From the NCBI RefSeq assembly GCF_002878395.1, contig NW_025855986.1:197749-261748 (forward strand): a DNA stretch of 64,000 bases, in the 5' to 3' direction. The DNA is from Capsicum annuum (taxonomy: Eukaryota > Streptophyta > Magnoliopsida > Solanales > Solanaceae). Below the pieces are notes generated by a model, which saw only the letters and a program-made list of their open reading frames with translations, was not told the origin of the DNA and ran no database searches. The position numbers were made by a program, and so were the translations under genes. This document shows, piece after piece, positions 54,699 to 64,000 of the stretch; within the stretch, counting starts at the first letter, position 1; every line of letters begins with the position of its first letter.

Positions 54699-55820
54699 AT
54701 GCCTCCAAAGAGGACTAAGGGAAGAGAAACAGGAGATCATCCAGCACCTCAGCCCATCCAACCATATCCCCTGGGTGAACATGTCTCCCATATTAGATTC
54801 AGAGCAACTTTCACTACCCTAGCTCATTTTGTGGAAGCTTAGAATGAATGCCCAGTTGTCGTTCCATCCAACCCAGTGGATAGTAATGCTGCATCCAGAA
54901 TTTGAGACTTCACCGGAATGAACCCACCATCTTTTACTGGGTCTAAGTCAGATAAGGACCCATAGGAATTTCTTGATCAGGTGCAGAAGGTTACAGATAT
55001 CATGTCGGTGACAGCTAGTGAGAGTGTTGATCTAGCTGCATATCAGTTGCAGGATGTGGCTCACTCATAGTTTAAATAGTGAAAGGTAGAAAGGGCTGCA
55101 GATAAAGGACCCATAGAATAGAAGGAGTTTGCCACTGCTTTCTTGGACAGGTTCTTCCCACTGGAGTTAAGGGAAGAAAAGGTTCTAGAATTTATTAATC
55201 TAAATCAGGGTAACATAATAGTAAAAGAGTATTCTCTTAAGTTTGCTCAACTAGCTAGATGTGCTTCTCATATGGTTACAGATAGAAGAGCAAAGATGAG
55301 TAATTTTATGTCTGGGGTATCCAGGCTCATGTTCTTTCCTCAACAGATTGAGAAGGACAAGAATAGAAAGAAGGAAAGGGACACCAAGAGAGTAAGAATA
55401 GGTAGTTTCAACTTCGCTCAGCCTAAGTCAGAGGGTAAAAATCATTCTTAGTTTCACTCAATATCCTTAGTTCCAGTTCTATTCTCAGCCAGTCCTCTAG
55501 TGCTGAAATTTAGAGATGACAATAGAGATAGGGCACCAGGCCCTAAACCTCAGGGTAGTGTCAGTAGCGCCCAAACCAATCCCCTTTGTCAGAAATATGG
55601 CAGAAATTACCAGGGTATCTACAGATATGGTAGTGATGTGTGTTTCAGATATGGCAAGACAAGTCACAGAGTTAGAGATTGTCCCCAGTCAGGTTCCCAA
55701 GGTCAGCATAATCGGCCCCCAACTTAGTTTGATTGCCCAAATCAGCATGGTGCCACATCCAGTGCCACCAGTGGGAAATGCCCAAATATAATCTATGCTC
55801 TTCAGTCCCAACAAGATCAG
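54699..55820 (+). pseudogene. Element B gag (Tekay-type)
   Basis: ATG at 54699 (MPPKRTKGRETG). Conserved blocks: HVSHIRFRATFTTLAHFV, MNPPSFTGSKSDKDP, AAYQLQDVAHS, then the open piece 55143-55451 (DRFFPLELREEKVLEFINL, EYSLKFAQLARCASHMV, SNFMSGVS). About 35 codons between SGVS and the PQQIEK segment seem deleted. The knuckle near 55640-55690 reads V-C-F-R-Y-G..H-R-V-R-D-C, with its second Cys changed to Tyr (G to A), and a first Cys pair near 55590 is also C..Y. In-frame stops at 54840, 54904, 54963, 55069, 55077 and others. Confidence 0.8.
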
Positions 55821-57130
55821 GAAAGTTCTCCTAATGTGGTCACTGGTACATTACAAGTTTTCAATTTACATGTTTATGCTTTGCTAGATCGATGAGCTTC
55901 TTTGTCCTTTGTTACTCCATATATAGCTATTGACTTTGGAGTCAGTCTTAAAATCCTAGAAGATCCTTTCTCAGTCTCTACCCCAGTGGGTAAATATATC
56001 ATAGCCCAGTGAGTATACAGGAACTGTCCGGTTATGATATCTTAGAAAGTCACTTCAACAGACTTAGTCAAATTAGAAATAATCAATTTTTATGTCATTC
56101 TCTACATAGATTGGCTTTATTCCTTCTATGCCTCAGTCGACTGAAGGAACAAAATTATCTATTTTTAGTTTATGAATAAGCCTTCCCTAGAGTGGAGGGG
56201 TAGTACTTCCGCACTTAGGGGTCAGCTTGTTTCCTACCAAAGGGCAAGGAAAATAATATCTAAGAATGTGTCTACCATCTCATTTGAGTCTAAGGTTCTA
56301 GTTTAGAAACCCCTACTCTTGAGTTAGTATTAGTAGCATGTGAATTTTCAGATGTGTTTCCTAAAAATCTTCCCAGAGTTCCTCCCAAGAGGGAAATTGA
56401 TTTTGGACTCGATCTTCTTCCAGATACACAACTCATCTCTATTCCACCATATAGGATGGCACCTATAAAACTCAAGGAGTGAAAAGAACAGTTGAAGGAT
56501 CTCTAATATAAGGGATTCATCAGACCCGATTTATCCCCGTGGGGTGCAGCAGTTCTATTTATGAATAAGAAAAATGGTTCCCTCAAAATATGTATTGACT
56601 ACCGTCATCTAAATAAAGTCACGATTAAGAACAAGTATCCACTTCCCTGAATCATTGACTTATTTGACCAACTTTAGGGTGCCAGTTATTTTTCTAAGAT
56701 AGACCTCAGATCAGGCTATCGTCAGCTCAGAGTCAGGGAATGTGACATTCCAAAAATAGCTTTCAGAACTTGGTATGGTCACATAAAATTCTTAGTCATG
56801 TCATTTGGTCTTACCAATGCCCCAACATTTTTCATGGGCTTGATGAACTGTGTGTTCAAGCAGTACTTGGACATGTTCATCATAGTTTTCATAGATGACA
56901 TTCTTGTCTACTCCCGCAGTGAGCATGATCATGCAGACCATCTCAGAATAGTATTATAGACTCTAAAAAAACATCAGTTATTCATTAAATTTAGTTAGTG
57001 CAAATTTTGGCTAAGGTCAGTAGCTTTCCCTAGCCATATCATTTTTGGTTCTGGCATTAAAGTTGATTCCCAAAAGATTGCAACAGTGAGAAACTGGCCC
57101 AGACCCATCTCTCCATCAGATGTCCAGAGT
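55821..57130 (+). pseudogene. Element B protease and reverse transcriptase
   Basis: The protease starts near 55850 (FNLHVYALLDR), where a stop replaces the residues after the catalytic Asp (relatives DPGAS), then SLSFVTPYIAIDFGV and, near 56090, [34 protein letters not shown] near 56390-56460, [19 protein letters not shown] near 56590-56650, [20 protein letters not shown] near 56690-56750, and FIDD at 56888-56899 followed by [15 protein letters not shown]. Most blocks are readable, but stops interrupt every 50 to 150 bases. Confidence 0.8.
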
Positions 57131-57930
57131 TTCTTAGGCTTGGATGGCTATTACCAATGATTTATGGAGGGATTTTCATCTATTGCATCACCTATGTCCA
57201 TATTGACTCAAAAAAAGGTCAAATTCCAGTGGTCAGATTCTTGTGAAAAGAGTTTTCAGGAGTTAAAGGCTCAACTCACTACAGCCCCAGTTTTGACCCT
57301 ACCAGATGGTTAGGATGGCTTTGTTATGTATTTTAATGCTTCCAGAGTTGGTTTAGGGTGTGTTTTGGTGTAGAGAGGTAAGGTCATAGACTATGCCTGT
57401 AGACATCTCAAATCCCATGAAAAGAACTATCTTACTCATGACCTTGAGTTAGTAGCAGTATTTTTTTCCTTAATTATTTGGAGGAAATATTTGTATGGTG
57501 TGTAAGTTGACGTGTTCACAGACCATAAGAGCCTTTAGTATGTATTTTTTTAGAAAGATCTAAACCTCCATTAGAGAAGGTGGTTGGAGTTGTTAAAGAA
57601 CTATGATATGAGCATCCTGTATTATCTAGGTAAAGATAATAAAGTGGTTGATGCTCTTAGTAAGATGTGTATGGGGAGTGTTGCTCACGTGGAGGATGGT
57701 AAGAAGAATTTAGATCAGGAAGTTCATCAGGTTGCCCGACTAGGTGTCCTCTTAGTCGATTCATCAGAAAGTAGCGTATGGGTGTAGAGTAGTTCAAAAT
57801 CATCCCTAGTTTCCAAGGTGAAAAAAAAGCAGGATAGGGATCGCAGTCTAGTCAATTTGAAAGAATCAGTCAGAGATCAGAAGGTAGAGGTTTTATCCCA
57901 AGGGGGAGATAATGTATTGCATTTCTAGGG
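57131..57930 (+). pseudogene. Element B RNase H and linker
   Basis: FNASRVGLGCVL near 57330 has Asn where the first catalytic Asp is expected. [20 protein letters not shown] (57435-57490) and VFTDHKSL (57515) follow, then the open piece 57584-57787: DMSILYYLGKDNKVVDALSKMCMGSV. Several stops. It joins integrase through EVLSQGGDNVLHF near 57890. Confidence 0.75.
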
Positions 57931-58710
57931 TCGGTTATGCGTGCTAGGTGTAGATTACTTAAGGCAGCGAATTCTAGAAGAAGTGCATGGTGCGCGCCAC
58001 TCTATTAATCCAGGGGACACTAAGATGTACTATAATTTGTGGGAGATCTATTGGTGGAGTGTGATGAAGAGAGACATTATAGAATTTGTGGCTAAGTGCT
58101 TAACATGTCAACATGTTAGGAATGAGCATTAGGAACCTAGTGGGTCCATACAAGAGTTTAGTATTCTCACCTAGAAATGGGATGAGGTGAAGATGGACTT
58201 TATGACGGGTTTTCCTTGTACTCATTGTTAGCACGATTCAATTTGGGTCATTTTAGACAAGATGACCAAATCAACTAATTTTATACCATTCTATACCTCT
58301 TATTCAGCCGAGAATTATGCCAAGCTCTATGTTAGAGAGTTGGCTAGATTTCATAGTGTTCCATTATCCATTATTTTAGATAGAGGTATGCAAAAGCCTT
58401 CCAAAAGGGTCTTGGTACCCAAGTTCATCTCAGTACAGCCTTTTAACCCCAGATAGATGGTCAGGCAGAGAGGACCATTTAGACTTTAGAAAATATATTG
58501 TGAACATGTGCGATTGACTTTAAAGGTAGTTGGGATAACTACTTGCCTTTGATTGAGTTCATGTACAACAACAACTATCATTCCAGCATTCAAATGGCCC
58601 CATTTCAGGCGCTTTATGGTAGAAGGTGCAGGTCTCCCATCAGTTGGTTTGAAGTGGGTGAGGCCGTAGTGGTAAGGCCTAACTTGGTATGTGATACCTT
58701 AGAGAAAGTT
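57931..58710 (+). pseudogene. Element B integrase
   Basis: The frame 57941-58132 holds the zinc finger (VHGARHSINPGDTKMYYNLWEIYWWS..C-L-T-C-Q; the second His of the HHCC set is Asn). The first catalytic Asp follows near 58197 (K-M-D-F-M-T-G), and 58262-58456 carries YAKLYVRELARFHSVPLSIILDRGMQ with the second Asp. A deletion of about 20 bases after RGMQ shifts the frame, so F-N-P-R ends at a stop where HPQTDGQ is expected. The C-terminal core (APFQALYGRRCRSPISWFEVGEAVVV) follows near 58600-58670. Confidence 0.8.
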
Positions 58711-58713
58711 TAG

Positions 58714-59215
58714 TTGAGTAGAGAAAGGCTTAAGACTGCTCAGAGCTGGAAGAAATCATACGTAGATATGCATAGAAAGGATCTCGAGTTCAAGATTAGT
58801 GATTATATGTACTTAAAAATATCTTCTATGAAAGAAGTGAGGATATTTGGCAAGAAAGGAAAGCTCAGTACTCGATATATCGGTGCTTATCGAATTCTCA
58901 GCTATTTTGGAAAGGTAGCCTACGAACTTGAGTTACCTTTAGACTTAGCTTCAGTACATATAGTGTTCCATGTCTCCTTGCTTAAGAAACTCGTAGGTGA
59001 CCCAGCAGCCGTAGTCCCTACAGAGGGCATAGATATTCAGAATAGCCTCTCTTACGAAGAGATTCCAGTCGAAATCCTTGATTTTCAAATCCATAAATTG
59101 AGGAATAAAGAAATACATCTAGTCAAAGTTCTTTGGAGGAAACAGTCCATAGAGTGAGCTACTTGGGAAGAAGAAGAAGATATGCGGACAAGGTATCCTC
59201 ACCTCTTCTCCGAAA
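58714..59215 (+). pseudogene. Element B integrase C terminus and chromodomain
   Basis: The frame 58714-59157 is open for 147 codons: RERLKTAQSWKKSYVDMHRKDLEF, GKKGKLSTRYIGAYRIL, VAYELELPLDLASVHIVFHVSLLKK, the EIPVEILDFQIHKLRNKE linker and the start of the chromodomain (KVLWRKQSIE). A TGA at 59155 interrupts it; ATWEEEEDMRTRYPHLF follows to about 59210. It is the best-kept part of B. Confidence 0.85.
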
Positions 59216-59571
59216 ACTCAGACTCAGCCTAAGCTAACAGTTCTCTTTAAACTTACTCAGTTTCATGCTCAGATTTCCTTTATAAGTTTGGTATCAGTTT
59301 CCATTGCTTATCCAGTCATACATTCATGAGTCAGTTCTATCAGATATTCATGCATCATATATGCATGTTCAGTATAAGAGACTCATCTTATCAGCAATTC
59401 CAGTCATGCATTCATGCATCAAATATTCATGCTTAGTATGGAATTTTAGTATGTCAGTAATATCAGTCATGAAATCATATTTTAGTTGTGTATGATTGGT
59501 ACATGAATTCAGTCTATCAGTAGTCTCATTATTCTCAGCTCAATTATCCTCATTCGAGAATGAATATTTCC
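59216..59571 (+). mobile_element. 3' untranslated region of B
   Basis: Non-coding stretch after the chromodomain with several repeats of a CAGTCATGCATTCATGCAT-like phrase (59300-59480). The frame 59304-59495 arises from these repeats. Confidence 0.7.
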
Positions 59572-59584
59572 AAGGGGGAGATAT
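59572..59584 (+). other. Polypurine tract of B
   Basis: AAGGGGGAGATAT directly before the 3' LTR of B. Confidence 0.8.
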
Positions 59585-62083
59585 TGTAAAACCTCACAAA
59601 TCCTTAGCTCAACTCAGTCTTTTAAAGCTTGTTAAGGGGTTCTAGACTTAGAAAATTTTAGCTAAGTATTCATATTTAGTGTCATTTTAGCCTTAAAAAG
59701 TTGGCGACTCTATTTCACGACCTCTATGACCTTAAAATATCAACCTTTAGGTTGAATCATGATCAGGAGTATCAGTAGGTGTCCTCGAACAAGTTTTAGA
59801 TTTTTTAAACTTTTTTTAGGCACGTTTGAAAGTCCAAACCAGTGGATCGACACGATCTCAATGCGTCGCGTCGCCTATTGCGTCGATGAATATTTTTCTC
59901 CATCTCCCCAGTGTAAATTTTAATGAACCAGTGCAAACTCGACAAGGTGCGTTGGCCATCACATCGATGCCAATGATATAATGCATCATTCTGCGCATTT
60001 CTAAATCAGTTTTCTATAATTAAAAGTCATATTCCTCAGGGGTATTTGGGTCTTTTACCCTCAATTATCATCCCCAAAGCATGAAATTAAGACCCTTTAG
60101 AGGCAAAATTCATTCTCTATTCAGAAATTACTCAAGAATAAAAACCTAGGAGATCAAATTTAAAACTCAAGGCTTAAGATTTCAGCATCATTCTTAAAGA
60201 CTTTAGCAATCAAGGTATGTTAAGTATTCATCCAAGGATTTCCTTCCACCCTTGGAGTTTAAGCACCCTTTTCAACTACAAGATAATGAGTTTGATGAAT
60301 TTCATGGTAGGATTTGAATGTGGATTACCATGTTAATGGGGTTTCTAATTCATGATTTAATTGCCATATGCATATGAAATTATTTGTTATATGTGTTTTA
60401 CAATGTTAATTCATGCTAAAACCCTCAAATTGTGAAACTGGTATATGAAATTATGATGCTCGCATGTTGTTTAGTATTATATGCACATCCTATGTCCTCC
60501 AAGTATTTGTTGAGTTGATCATGCAAGTTGAATAGTAAAATTATATCATGTTAGCATGTATTCAATTTTATGTCATGCAAGTGTTTGCTAGAATGTCCTA
60601 ATGAATGAATGATGATCAACTAATTAGCTATCATGTTTTGGGATTGTGCCATGTCTTATAATTTATGTTATTGAGTCCTAGGTGTATTCAGTACCCGAAA
60701 ATTTAGCTAGTTACTTAGAGCCATGGTCAGTCATTAAATAGTACCAGTCATGTCACGATCAGTAGAATTTGGTTAGTTACAAAACTCAGGAAAACTCAAT
60801 AGTACTAAAAAAATCAGTTACATTATTCATTTCAAACCTCAGTAGTACTCAGTTGTTTAAAAGAATTCAGTAGTATTCCGTCAGTCCATGGAACCTAGTG
60901 AACTCAATTTAGTTCAGTTATACAATACAATCCGTAACAGTTTAGTCCAACCTAGAACGGTTTAGAATTCAGTCCAGTGTCTATTCAATTGGGAGTAGGA
61001 TTCAGCACCAAGTGAACCCAAGGATGGGGACTCACCTTCCAGTAGAGGGTGTGATCCTTAGTAGCAGTCCTCACATTCTATAACTACGTAGCCAGCATAG
61101 GTTGAGACATTAACCTACCAGTTAGGGTTGATGAGGTAGTTTAACCTGCCAGTTGAGGGTTCCATCATTTAGAGCACCTGCCAGACAAGGGTGACTCAGT
61201 TTGTCTTTACCCACGACCTGATACTGATACTCTTCCAGCTGGGGTTACAGGTTAGACCTTAATCTGTTCAGAGAGGGCAATATCGATTAGATGATTGCTT
61301 CCCACACTATCAGTTTCAGTTCCAGTCTCGGTATAGAACTCAATCCTGTTCTACAGGACCAGGACTATCAGATATAGTCACTCAGTTAAGTATGAAACTC
61401 AGCACAGTTCCATAGAATCAGGACTTTCAGACATAGTCATTGAGTTCTTAGTAATCAGTACCAGTAAACTCAAATATCAGTTAATCAGTATTCAGAACTC
61501 TGTATCCAGTGCTAGCAAGATCTCAGTTACATTTTACATGTTCATGCATGTACTCTCATTCAGCTATACTTATGTCATTCAGTCAGTATTGTTCATGCAT
61601 ATTAACCCATGCATTTCAGCCTACTTTATTTTGCATACCAGTACATTCAAAGTACTGACGCATACTTTTCTTTTATGCTATAATGTCTTATATCATAGGT
61701 TCAGATGCATGGGCTCCCGGTTTTATTTAGCATTTCAGATATTCAGAAGTCAAACTTAGTGGTGAGTCCTCATAGTCTGAGGATATAATTATTATTTCAG
61801 CAGTTCGGAGTTAGTTTGGGACTTGTCCAATCAACTCTATGTTTAGATAGTAGAGTCTTTTAGACTAGAGTATTTTCAGTCAGATGTTCAGTTTTGTTAT
61901 TGATAAACCGCATTCAGTATTTATTTATAGTATTGAACCTTATGGCCAGTTTTCACCTAATTTTTGCATTTTTATGGTGTTATTATTTTGTTATTGTAGA
62001 AGGTACCAATTATGGGTTAGCTTGTGGTCCTTCGAGATTATGAGCACCGTGTAGCATCCGTGTTACAAACTTGGGGCATTACA
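59585..62083 (+). mobile_element. 3' LTR of element B
   Basis: 2499 bases, TGTAAAACCT to GGGGCATTACA. It aligns with the 5' LTR over its whole length; by eye they differ at roughly one base in ten. It is followed by AGATT (62084-62088), the aged TSD partner of AGGTT at 51952. The 3' LTR of A then resumes. Confidence 0.9.
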
Positions 62084-62343
62084 AGATTGTCCCCCAACTC
62101 AATTTATAATCTTGGTATGCCAGTTAGATAAACACTCTTATAGTTACAGTTATAGTTTCAGATTTAGTATAGAACTCAGTTCAGTTTTATAGAATCAGTT
62201 CTGTCAGACACAGTCACCCAGCTTAATACAAAACTTAGTTTAGTTCTACAGGATCAAGACTGTTAGAAATAGTCACTCAGTATTTGTAATTCAGTTATCA
62301 GTTACTCAGTTATCATAACTCAGTACTCAGTTTCAGTAAAAGC

Positions 62344-62392
<49 letters not shown>

Positions 62393-62990
62393 TAGTATTG
62401 CATACTCAATATTTTACAGTAGTTATAATTATCTATGTACTCTTATTCAGTTACTTCATATCATTCAGTCAGTTATTGTTTATGCATATGAACCCTTGCA
62501 TTCAGTCTTACCTCATCTAGCATACCAGTACATTCCACGTACTGATACATACTTTCTCTTTGTGCTATGATGTCTCATATCATAGGTTCGGATGCTTAGT
62601 GTCCCAACCTCACTTAAAAAAATTCAGATAGCAGCAGCAAATTTAGTAGTGAATCCTTATCTATCAAGGATATACTTTTATTTCAGTAGTTTCAGTATTG
62701 CAGTAGTCCAAGTTAGTTGGAAACTTGTCCCATCAACTCCATATTAGAAAGATCAGTTAGAGGCTTTTTAGACTAGACTAGTTTAGCCATATTCAGTTTT
62801 CATATGTTATTTCAGTACTATATTTATCAGTATTCAGATTATGAATCTTATGGCATTTCAGCCTAATTTTCTATAATATTTTAGTATTATTATTCAGTGT
62901 TCACAAAAGGTACCAACCATGGGTTAGCATGTGGTCCTTTGGGGTTGTGAGAACTGTATGACATCTGAGGTACAGACTTGAGGTATTACA
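62084..62990 (+). mobile_element. 3' LTR of A, part 2
   Basis: Starts after the B insertion and matches 36735-37630 of the 5' LTR (CCCAACTCAATTTATAATC, the TCAGT-rich stretch, CTTTGTGCTATGATGTCTCA). It ends GAGGTATTACA at 62990, followed by TATAA (62991-62995), the right TSD of A. Confidence 0.85.
62348..62389. repeat. (AT)n microsatellite in the A 3' LTR
   Basis: An alternating tract of about 42 bases. The 5' LTR has only a short version at 37005-37020 (ACAGTATATATTTGTATA), so the tract expanded after insertion. Confidence 0.9.
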
Positions 62991-63042
62991 TATAAGCACA
63001 TACTAGGGGCTAAACTGAGTTAGGGACGTAGGGGATATTACA
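62991..63042 (-). mobile_element. 5' LTR of D, part 3 (terminal 52 bp)
   Basis: TATAAGCACATACTAGGGGC to GGGGATATTACA, the same as 18168-18217 in the other LTR of D. It closes D; F resumes after 63042. Confidence 0.85.
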
Positions 63043-63894
63043 AACACTAACAGAAAAGAGTGTCAAAAATAAAAAAATTGCTTGTTCACATTTTTGTACT
63101 TTAGTAGAAATTTGAGACTTAGATCTAGAAGCTTTGTGTGTGTTTTTTTAGTTTCTAGTGCTAGATCCTTGTTCCTTAGCACTAATACAGTCTAGATCTA
63201 AACTTTAAGCTAAACCCGGGTTGGTTTAAGCCATCCACTATTATTGAGCTTGAGTTTGAAGAAACTTGAAGGTGGATCTCATTTTTGGTAAAGGTGGCTG
63301 TGGTATTTTGGACTTGAAAATTCAAAATCTTTTGTGCTTGAAAAAAGCTCCAATTCTTGAATTTTCACCCTCAAAACCGAATTGCTACCCTCTAGAGTAA
63401 ATATTGATCAAAAATTCAAAGTTGGAAAACAAGAAATTTTTAAAAATCTTGACCAAGCACAAGCTGTCATGTCATCATTTCTATACAACTCATTTTAGGC
63501 TCAAATTTTGGATTCTTGATTTCATTTCTTGTCTCTTTAGTTTCATTTTCTTTGATTCTAGTATTAATTAACAAACTAGTAATCACCTACTAGGTTGTGA
63601 GTTAGTTTTGAGTCCATTTCTTTCTTATTACCTTTCTTTGTGTGCTTTTAGCTTTTGTGATTCATTGCAGTTCCTTGGATCAAGTCCGAACAAGGTTTCT
63701 TTGAGTCTTTCAAATGAAAATCTATTTTGAGCAAGAGTAGAAATAAATACTCAACTTCCCACAGATTATGAGCCAACTTTCAACACTTGTGAAACCAATT
63801 GTGAAGTAACAAAAGAATTGAGAGTGTGACTTTTTTTCTTTAACACTAATTTGTTTGTTGTTTTTACTTTTGTTTTCTCTTAGATACCTTGACA
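63043..63894 (+). mobile_element. Leader of element F, continued
   Basis: Untranslated leader, resuming after D. From about 63560 it shares blocks with the E leader (CACCTACTAGGTTGTGAGTT, GTCCGAACAAGGTTTCTTTG, ATTTTGAGCAAGAG, CAACACTTGTG), placing F in the E lineage. No gene is visible. A CTCTTAG before gag could be a splice acceptor, but this is not supported further. Confidence 0.7.
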
Positions 63895-64000
63895 ATGGAA
63901 GGAACAACATCACCAACCCTGGATAGTTATGGTATTTATGCTACCTCGGATCCTTTTGAAGATTTCTACCAGAACCTTGAAAGGCTACACCAATTGCTTA
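63895..64000 (+). CDS. Element F gag N terminus, open at the window end
   Basis: ATG at 63895; 35 codons run open off the window (MEGTTSPTLDSYG, then a segment ending F-E-D-F-Y-Q-N-L-E-R-L-H-Q-L). The first eleven residues match the gag start of E (MEGTISQTVDS at 47078), and the leader before it is homologous, which supports this start. Whether the rest of gag and pol is intact cannot be seen. Because the leader is split by tens of kilobases of D and its guests, the copy cannot be transcribed normally from its own LTR. Confidence 0.65.
   Translation, partial: MEGTTSPTLDSYGIYATSDPFEDFYQNLERLHQLL

Overview
This window is intergenic heterochromatin from a plant nuclear genome, and almost all of it is LTR-retrotransposon sequence. 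Several signs point to Solanaceae, most likely Capsicum (pepper). The coding remnants are Ty3/gypsy gag-pol of the chromovirus Tekay/Del type and of the Tat/Ogre type. Leaders carry the plant initiator-Met tRNA primer site. There is also a broken copy of a DUF1985 gene whose protein closely resembles a family I know from pepper annotations. The organism call is inference from remembered protein families, not a database result. I see no intact host gene, no rRNA or tRNA gene, and nothing bacterial (no operons, CRISPR or ribosome binding sites).

Layout. 1-3922: internal region, primer site and LTR of a minus-strand element X with a Tekay-like leader but no recognisable gag. 3923 to about 12100: a plus-strand Tat/Ogre-type element (LTR 3' part, primer-site-like stretch, leader with tandem repeats, gag relic, then a long 3' region with minisatellites); its pol is absent. 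12100-15403: a DUF1985 pseudogene with repeat-rich upstream DNA. 15404-64000: a nest of retrotransposons.

The nest can be unpacked because flanking target-site duplications (TSDs) and interrupted LTRs rejoin. F is a plus-strand chromovirus-like element: LTR end and primer site at 15404-15731, leader and gag start at 63043-64000. It is split by D, a minus-strand Tekay element (15732-63042) that is internally deleted and carries three tandem units of pol 3' end plus LTR start. The 5' LTR of D is split twice. The first split is H (23778-35146, a solo-LTR-like element), which is itself split by C (25412-35048), a plus-strand Tekay element. The second is A (35363-62990, TSD TATAA on both sides). 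A is split inside integrase by E (41369-48999, minus strand, TSD CCACT), and its 3' LTR is split by B (51957-62083, TSD AGGTT/AGATT). Layers therefore run F > D > H > C and F > D > A > {E, B}.

No gene here looks functional. In C the gag premature stops are each one C-to-T or G-to-A change from a sense codon, as expected from deamination of methylated cytosine. Catalytic integrase residues are lost in C (Glu to Lys) and A (Asp to Tyr). The reading frames describe dead mobile elements; the interest lies in the order of insertions, the rearranged D element and the tandem repeats. Coordinates of LTR ends with matching TSDs are secure to within a base or two; domain borders inside decayed pol genes are approximate.
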